Positions 13,691-18,365 of a DNA stretch of 18,365 nucleotides are shown piece by piece. Below the pieces are notes generated by a model, which saw only the letters and a program-made list of their open reading frames with translations, searched no databases and was not told where the DNA came from. Each line of letters opens with the position of its first letter. Position 1 is the first letter of the stretch. This stretch comes from HGM12587 sp964561705 (GTDB lineage Bacteria > Bacillota > Clostridia > Lachnospirales > Lachnospiraceae). The translations under genes and the position numbers were made by a program. The DNA lies in assembly GCA_964561705.1 (NCBI GenBank), contig CAZLQJ010000033.1, positions 1 to 18,365 on the forward strand, read 5' to 3'.

Positions 13691-16369
13691 TCATCCTTTA
13701 TTGATTTCAAACAGTTCCTCTGCTGCCATTTCTAAAAAGCAAAATTCCTTCATCTGCTGCGAAACTTCTTTTTTTTGCCCGGTAACAAACGCTTCCCTGA
13801 TCCGGTTGATCCTTGCATATCTCGTATTGGATGTCCATCCGGTTTCCCGCTTTTCCATGGTAACAGAAGGCGTTGAAAGTTCTGTCCCATCTTCTCGCTT
13901 TTCTGTGATGAAATATGTAATCTTATCTCCCAAAAACATTGGAAATGCTTTGGAGAATACCCCTCCATAAGCCGGATAAAGACGACAGGTCGTATAATGA
14001 TATACCTCTTCTCCCTCTCTCTCCAGAATATAATGAAGGATCACCTCAGAAGTAGACGGTGCATAATATTCCGCAAACAGCTTATCTTCCAGGATCAGTG
14101 CTTCCGTTACGATCTTTCCAAAATTCTGCATAAATGAATAATAGAGATTTTTGGAAAAGAAGTATCTTAGATATTCACTCAAAAGCAGTTTCTGTTTTGT
14201 CGAAACTGTTTCTTTTTCAGAAAGATATTTCAGATAGGCAAGCTTACAGATTTCTGTGTACCCCTGATTTTTCAATAACTCCTCTTCCAGAATAAAATAA
14301 AATCGACTATCTAATTCCTTATTTTTCGCAAAAGCTTCTCTTGAGAAATAAGTCAGGTATGCCTTCTTGACATATTCCTTCGGTCCCCTCTGACTGTAAG
14401 ACAGGTAAATATCAAAATGTTCCGGCAGAAATGTTCCTGTAAACATCATCTGGATCAGGATCCGTTCTTCCATTTCATGGGTATCTACGCCATATGACTT
14501 TGCCTTTTTCCACACATCCCGCATCTGACTGCAGGTACCCAAAAAGGATGCTGCCAGATATTTCAGACTGGTATAGTTCATCTGATTATTCTGGAAACAT
14601 CCATAGGTCAGACGATAATAGAGTTCTGTCTTTTCTTCTTCCCTGTCTTCCAAAGCTGTAAGGATCCGCAATACGATATTGGCCGGTACATGTACCGCCC
14701 CATAGGCTTCTAACCACTGAAAAGCATCTGCATACATCCCCCGATGTGTTAAAAATGTGATCATCCGTCCACGTTCTTCTCTGGACATCTCTTTTCCATC
14801 CACATCAAACCACTGTTTTGGAAGTTCTTTAAGCTTCTTTTCTGCTGCTGCATATTCCATCAACTTTAATAGAACCGCATTTCGATAATCGTCCGCAAAA
14901 CCTTTTGTCCCCGGAATCTGACGATAAAGATCCAGTGTATCCTGTGTAATCTTGATCTGTTCCGGCTTTTTGGCACAAAGACACAAAAGTAGTCCTGCAT
15001 GTTCTTTCACATGCTTTCTGCAGACTTCCATATATTTCTTTTCGTCCAGCATCCGTTCCAACTGGTACGGAACAGAATTTCTGTAAAGATTTCCCTCATC
15101 ATCCACCAGCGTAATCACTGCCGTTGGAGAATAAATCGGAACATATGCCTGCTGTTTCTTTAAAGGAATCCTTTTGACAGTTCTCAACTGTGGATAGGAC
15201 ACTTCCACTTCCCGGATTCTGCTGTCTGTACAGCTGAGTTTACGCAGAAACATCAAATCCGCCATTGCCTCTGCCATTTCCTTTGTAAAGATATTCGGAT
15301 AAAGGATTCGATCATACAAAAAGGCATATTCCGGACTGATCCGACGTTTCAAAAGACTGTCCACCGTGTATTTTTCAATCTTTTCGATATGTTTTTCGTA
15401 AATTTCCGATTTTGGATCTCCATAACTGATCAGATTTTTATAAAGATAAACCTTTTGTGCCGAAGTTAACGTATCGTGATACAAAAAATGTAAAAGTACC
15501 TGTTCCGGCAAAAGTTTCTTTTTCTGATCTGCCGTGGACATCATATAATATTCATATAAATTATTCAGCTTTAACTCATATTCTACACCTTCGCTATAAT
15601 ATGCAGCTGCAACCTGATCCGTCCTTCCTGCACGAATATACAAACTGCAAAGTGCAGCTAAAAGCTCTTTTGTGGCAAATGTACGATAGCATTCCCTGAT
15701 CAGATATTCATAAGAATGATCGCATTTCTTTAATTTCATGGCTGTCTGGGCAATCTGCTCCCCCATTTCCCTGGTAATGCAATGACGTCTCTGAGCCCAA
15801 ATATAGCACTGCATGTAGAATGTTTCCATATTGTCTACGATATCCGGATACGCTCGCAGTGTCAACACTGCTTCCAGATATAACAGGTTCTGCCGACAGC
15901 CGGATTTTCTCTGCTTTTCCAAAAATGCCATCTTCTTTTCCGGATTTTTTTGAAATCCTTCATCTAATTGTGTCAGATACCAATACAAAGATGGCTGTGT
16001 TGGATTTTTCTGATATAATTTCTGAAGCTGAATTACGATATTTCTACGCTGAATCGCATCTTCTGTCAACATTCCCGCCAGATACAGGAAACAGGCACGA
16101 AATTCCGGATTCCGAAACTGAAGAGCGTGATTTCTCTCATATTTTTTTAGGATCTGCTCTCCCGCTTCCTTCTTGTCCGTACGTATCAAAACAGCTGCCT
16201 GCATCAGATGATACAAGGGATTCTCCGGACAAAGTTCCCAAAGTTTTTGCGCCCTTCTCATTTGTCCGTCCGCATAATCTCTGATTTCTGTCTTTCCCAG
16301 GCACAGATTTTCATATTCTTTTAAATAGTCTGCTACCAGACTTTTTTCCAAATTACTCATCTTGTCCAT
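13691..16369 (-). CDS. DUF5717-like large helical-repeat protein
   Basis: 892 aa, no signal peptide or clear membrane segment. Most of it (1-750) is alpha-helical, in TPR-like pairs such as ENPLYHLMQAAVLIRTDKKE and PSLYWYLTQLDEGFQKNPEK. A beta stretch interrupts it near residues 400-430 (VPIYSPTAVITLVDDEGNLY). The C-terminal domain (about 750-892) is beta-rich, with YPAYGGVFSKAFPMFLGDKI at 798-817. This C-terminus matches my memory of DUF5717 proteins of Lachnospiraceae, whose function is not established. The ATG at 16369 lies 17 bases inside the preceding gene and has AAGGAG 9 bases upstream, so it is a real coupled start. Its TGA overlaps the ATG at 13694 of the next gene. The helical scaffold suggests a role in protein binding. 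Confidence 0.82.
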   Translation of the reverse strand: MDKMSNLEKSLVADYLKEYENLCLGKTEIRDYADGQMRRAQKLWELCPENPLYHLMQAAVLIRTDKKEAGEQILKKYERNHALQFRNPEFRACFLYLAGMLTEDAIQRRNIVIQLQKLYQKNPTQPSLYWYLTQLDEGFQKNPEKKMAFLEKQRKSGCRQNLLYLEAVLTLRAYPDIVDNMETFYMQCYIWAQRRHCITREMGEQIAQTAMKLKKCDHSYEYLIRECYRTFATKELLAALCSLYIRAGRTDQVAAAYYSEGVEYELKLNNLYEYYMMSTADQKKKLLPEQVLLHFLYHDTLTSAQKVYLYKNLISYGDPKSEIYEKHIEKIEKYTVDSLLKRRISPEYAFLYDRILYPNIFTKEMAEAMADLMFLRKLSCTDSRIREVEVSYPQLRTVKRIPLKKQQAYVPIYSPTAVITLVDDEGNLYRNSVPYQLERMLDEKKYMEVCRKHVKEHAGLLLCLCAKKPEQIKITQDTLDLYRQIPGTKGFADDYRNAVLLKLMEYAAAEKKLKELPKQWFDVDGKEMSREERGRMITFLTHRGMYADAFQWLEAYGAVHVPANIVLRILTALEDREEEKTELYYRLTYGCFQNNQMNYTSLKYLAASFLGTCSQMRDVWKKAKSYGVDTHEMEERILIQMMFTGTFLPEHFDIYLSYSQRGPKEYVKKAYLTYFSREAFAKNKELDSRFYFILEEELLKNQGYTEICKLAYLKYLSEKETVSTKQKLLLSEYLRYFFSKNLYYSFMQNFGKIVTEALILEDKLFAEYYAPSTSEVILHYILEREGEEVYHYTTCRLYPAYGGVFSKAFPMFLGDKITYFITEKREDGTELSTPSVTMEKRETGWTSNTRYARINRIREAFVTGQKKEVSQQMKEFCFLEMAAEELFEINKG

Positions 16370-16739
16370 GGAAATTTTCTCCTTCCTCCGGAATATTTTC
16401 CCGCACTTTCACCTCAAAAGGAACCACAAATTCTCCCGCATTGGTGATCAGGAACAATTTTCCTCTCTTTTTATCTCCATTGGCGGCATTTCTGCTACTG
16501 TAAGTAAATTCGATCTTAATATTTTTTCCGAAAAACTGAGGATTTTCAATCTTCATATTACCATCGGTACAAATGGCATAACCTCTTACACGAACTCCGT
16601 TTTCCGACCGAAAACGGAAACTTCCCTGAAACACAGCCTCTGGCTCCATCTCCCAGAAAAGCGGTTTTTTGTTGATCTCAAGTTTCGGCAGATATTCATC
16701 AAATTCACCTCTTGCAAAACGTTCAATCTTCTCTCTCAT
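16353..16739 (-). CDS. Small protein resembling the N-terminal beta domain of DUF5717 proteins
   Basis: 128 aa. It begins with MREKIERFARGEFDEYLPKL, followed by a run of predicted beta strands (about 28-115; for example GSFRFRSENGVRVRGYAI and GKLFLITNAGEFVVPFEVKV), which looks like an Ig-like or BACON-like sandwich. From memory, DUF5717 proteins often start with such a 'FARGEF' segment fused to the rest. Here it is a separate gene whose end overlaps the 892-aa protein by 17 bases in another frame. It has its own ATG with AAGGGG upstream and starts 9 bases after the PPIase-like gene. It may be a natural split gene or the remnant of an internal deletion. No signal peptide, so presumably cytoplasmic. 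Confidence 0.75.
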   Translation of the reverse strand: MREKIERFARGEFDEYLPKLEINKKPLFWEMEPEAVFQGSFRFRSENGVRVRGYAICTDGNMKIENPQFFGKNIKIEFTYSSRNAANGDKKRGKLFLITNAGEFVVPFEVKVRENIPEEGENFHGQDE

Positions 16740-16748
16740 GCAATCCCC

Positions 16749-17753
16749 TTACTGCTTTACATATTGCTCATAAATTTCAAAAAAATTGGCCTCTGTCCGG
16801 TAAAAGGTCTGATCCAGCGTCAGCTTTTCCCACATTTTATCACGAAACTGGGAATGCGTTCCTACTGCAATTTCCTGATATGCCTTTGAAAATGCTTCCT
16901 GCTTCCTTTTTTCAGCCAACACAGTTTTGTTTTCCTGCGTTGCCTCGTAATCCATGGTGCGAATACACTTTACGATATAAAACCCTTCTGGCGTTTCAAC
17001 CAGGCCACTGATTTCTCCCTCATCCAGTGCAAATAAAATTTCTTCAAACTCAGCATCCACATCACCTCTGGCAAAATTCCAAAGAAACTGCTCTTCCTCG
17101 CTGACCTGGGCTGCAACCGTTTCAAAATCCTCTCCGGAAAGAATCCGATCCAACACTTTTTGGGCCTCTTCCCGTTTTTCATTTTTCAATAAAATCACCT
17201 GGGCTTGAATCGTCCTTGCTTCATCATCACTGATTTCCATATTGGCAGCCTCTGTGATGGTGCTATAAACCTTATTTGCCAGAGCATATTCCCTATAAAC
17301 AGTCTCTGCAACCTCTAAGGTTATATTTTCTTCTTTTTTTAACTCTTCTTCCAGCAGGTCATAATAATGTCCGGATGCCTCCAAAACCTTTTCTTCTTCC
17401 TCCGGTGTTAATTGAATCTGTCTTTCCTCCGCCATAAGATTCATGATTTTAATCTGAGTCAATTTAGACAAAACAACTTCTTTTACATGTTCCTCCAAAG
17501 AAACGCCGCCAAAATCATAATTCCACATTTCCGCACCATAGGTGTCGGCATATTGCTCAAAAAAGGTCGTCAGATAGATCATTGCCTCCGGCAGACGGCA
17601 GATGGAAGACCCAATCTTAAAAAGCTGGTTTCCGGAAAGACCTGTTGTAAATACAACCTTTGTATCCCCTTGGCAGCCTGTCAGATTTCCTAAGCATAAA
17701 ATACCTGTCACACATACCGCGGCCAGCCGCTTTCTAAAAAACTTCCAATTCAT
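16749..17753 (-). CDS. Parvulin-like (PrsA/SurA-type) lipoprotein, peptidylprolyl isomerase family
   Basis: 334 aa. The signal peptide MNWKFFRKRLAAVCVTGILC leads into a lipobox LTGC with Cys27, so it is an extracytoplasmic lipoprotein. Residues 45-180 are a helical SurA_N-like chaperone region. Residues 182-264 form a rotamase domain recognisable from GEDFETVAAQVSEEE (207-221), EFEEILFALDEGEISGLVET (235-254) and PEGFYIVKC (255-263). The two histidines usual in parvulins, in A-R-H-I-L and G-Y-H-I, are replaced here by Val186 and Tyr259, and the GGxLG loop is lost, so isomerase activity is doubtful. I chose the ATG at 17753, preceded by AGAGG, because a longer reading frame from 17846 has no signal peptide at its end and overlaps the glnS terminator. 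First gene of the five-gene operon. Confidence 0.88.
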   Translation of the reverse strand: MNWKFFRKRLAAVCVTGILCLGNLTGCQGDTKVVFTTGLSGNQLFKIGSSICRLPEAMIYLTTFFEQYADTYGAEMWNYDFGGVSLEEHVKEVVLSKLTQIKIMNLMAEERQIQLTPEEEEKVLEASGHYYDLLEEELKKEENITLEVAETVYREYALANKVYSTITEAANMEISDDEARTIQAQVILLKNEKREEAQKVLDRILSGEDFETVAAQVSEEEQFLWNFARGDVDAEFEEILFALDEGEISGLVETPEGFYIVKCIRTMDYEATQENKTVLAEKRKQEAFSKAYQEIAVGTHSQFRDKMWEKLTLDQTFYRTEANFFEIYEQYVKQ

Positions 17754-17772
17754 TCTTTTTTCCTCTCTACTA

Positions 17773-17801
17773 ATCCTACTGGATTTTCCAACGACTTGCA
17801 A
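17773..17801 (-). promoter_or_regulatory. Possible promoter of the five-gene operon
   Basis: On the minus strand, TTGCAA (17801-17796), 17 bases, then TAGGAT (17778-17773), each 4 of 6 matches to consensus and without an extended -10. The region between the glnS terminator and the ATG at 17753 is only about 70 bases, so a promoter for the operon would be expected here, but this match is weak. Confidence 0.35.
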
Positions 17802-17826
17802 TGAAATCTTTTCATCCATGCCGAAA

Positions 17827-17851
17827 AGAGCGTGTGGAAACCACACGCTCT
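17827..17851 (-). terminator. glnS intrinsic terminator
   Basis: A perfect 11-bp stem, AGAGCGTGTGG (17827-17837) with CCACACGCTCT (17841-17851), and a 3-base loop. On the minus strand it is followed by TTTCGG, giving a short T-run with the end of the stem. It starts 6 bases after the glnS stop codon. Confidence 0.85.
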
Positions 17852-17857
17852 AAATTT

Positions 17858-18365
17858 TTATGCTTTTGGTAATTTGAACGAACTCTTTAAGGAAACAATT
17901 CTGTTAAATACCATTTTTTCCGGTGTTGAATCTTTTGCATCGACACAGTAAAAACCGTTTCTTACAAACTGGAAACTGTCATAAGCCTTGGCATCTGCAA
18001 ACGCAGGTTCCAAATATGCTTTTTCTACAATCTGTAAAGAATTTGGATTTAAGTTCAGGCTTCCGTCCTCATTATAAACTCCTTTTGCCTCATCAATGAT
18101 GTTTTCGTAAAGACGAACTTCTGCTTCGATGGCATATGGTGCAGGTACCCAGTGAATGGTTCCCTTCACCTTTCTGCCAGTAAATCCGCTTCCTGCTTTT
18201 GTTTCCGGATCATAAGTACAATGTACTTCGATCACCTTACCCGTTTCATCCTTTACAAAGCTTTCGCATTTTACAAAATATGCATGCATCAGACGAACTT
18301 CATTTCCCGGGAACAGACGGAAATATTTCTTTGGCGGTTCTTCCATGAAATCTTCTCTTTCGATG
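17858..18365 (-). CDS. glnS: Glutaminyl-tRNA synthetase, C-terminal part (runs off the window)
   Basis: About 168 residues of the C-terminal anticodon-binding beta-barrel domain are present. The open frame continues past base 18365, so the apparent ATG at 18346 is internal; the residues before it, IEREDF, belong to the same protein. Landmarks shared with GlnRS: REDFMEEPPKKYFRLFPGNE, VRLMHAYFVKCE, CTYDPETKAG, GRKVKGTIHWV, AEVRLYE, a SLQIVEKAYLEP block, and FQFVRNGFYCVDAKDSTPEK followed by VFNRIVSLK. GlnRS charges tRNA-Gln directly; many Firmicutes instead use GatCAB amidation, so a GlnRS gene is consistent with Lachnospiraceae and related Clostridia. A terminator follows immediately. Confidence 0.95.
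   Translation of the reverse strand, partial: IEREDFMEEPPKKYFRLFPGNEVRLMHAYFVKCESFVKDETGKVIEVHCTYDPETKAGSGFTGRKVKGTIHWVPAPYAIEAEVRLYENIIDEAKGVYNEDGSLNLNPNSLQIVEKAYLEPAFADAKAYDSFQFVRNGFYCVDAKDSTPEKMVFNRIVSLKSSFKLPKA

Noticed and set aside
16362..16889. A 175-codon plus-strand frame
   Set aside because: It is antisense to the 128-aa gene and the end of the PPIase-like gene, without a ribosome binding site or coherent composition.
17754..17846. A 31-residue N-terminal extension of the PPIase-like lipoprotein
   Set aside because: It would start within the glnS terminator stem, has no ribosome binding site, and would bury the signal peptide and lipobox inside the protein.
18344..18346. ATG at 18346 as a true gene start
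   Set aside because: The frame continues upstream to the window edge with GlnRS-like residues (IEREDF), so the gene is simply cut by the window.

Overview
The window looks like a chromosomal segment of an anaerobic Firmicute of class Clostridia, most likely family Lachnospiraceae. The evidence is low-GC DNA, AGGAGG-type ribosome binding sites, several TGn-extended -10 promoters, and a glutaminyl-tRNA synthetase next to a DUF5716/DUF5717-type gene set that I associate, from memory, with this family. No rRNA, tRNA, CRISPR array, transposase or phage gene is visible. Coding density is very high and no gene-free stretch exceeds about 150 bases.

Left end (1-2960), coenzyme A supply. A small ECF-type vitamin-uptake S component (+, probably for pantothenate) faces coaBC (-) across a shared bidirectional terminator. 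coaBC and coaX (type III pantothenate kinase, +) diverge from overlapping promoters. Together they cover uptake of the precursor, its phosphorylation, and the two steps to 4'-phosphopantetheine.

Middle left (2970-7819), all minus strand. A promoter overlapping the end of the upstream gene drives argS, followed with almost no spacing by a membrane-anchored SGNH/sialate-O-acetylesterase-like protein, a CPBP-family intramembrane protease and an AI-2E-family permease. The last two appear to use TTG starts. A strong terminator shared with coaX closes the unit.

Middle (7816-11581), minus strand. An amino-acid-type ABC importer runs from solute-binding lipoprotein to permease to ATPase, followed by a DUF815-type ATPase. 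It has a near-consensus promoter, an 18-bp palindrome in the leader, and a terminator-like hairpin after the binding-protein gene that could keep the downstream genes at lower dose. The binding protein lacks the usual ligand-binding arginine.

Right (11611-17801), minus strand. This is the least understood part: five tightly coupled genes. They encode a parvulin-like lipoprotein without the usual active-site histidines, a 128-aa beta-type protein, an 892-aa helical-repeat protein (DUF5717-like), a degenerate Hsp70/actin-fold protein (DUF5716-like), and a 260-aa TPR protein. The combination of an Hsp70-like fold, TPR-like proteins and a PPIase-like lipoprotein suggests an uncharacterised chaperone or scaffold system spanning cytoplasm and membrane; this is inference. 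The DUF5716-like gene carries a perfect, in-frame 258-bp tandem duplication (86 residues repeated exactly), which is the most striking sequence feature in the window.

Right edge. The C-terminal anticodon-binding part of glnS (-), ending in an intrinsic terminator, runs off the window.
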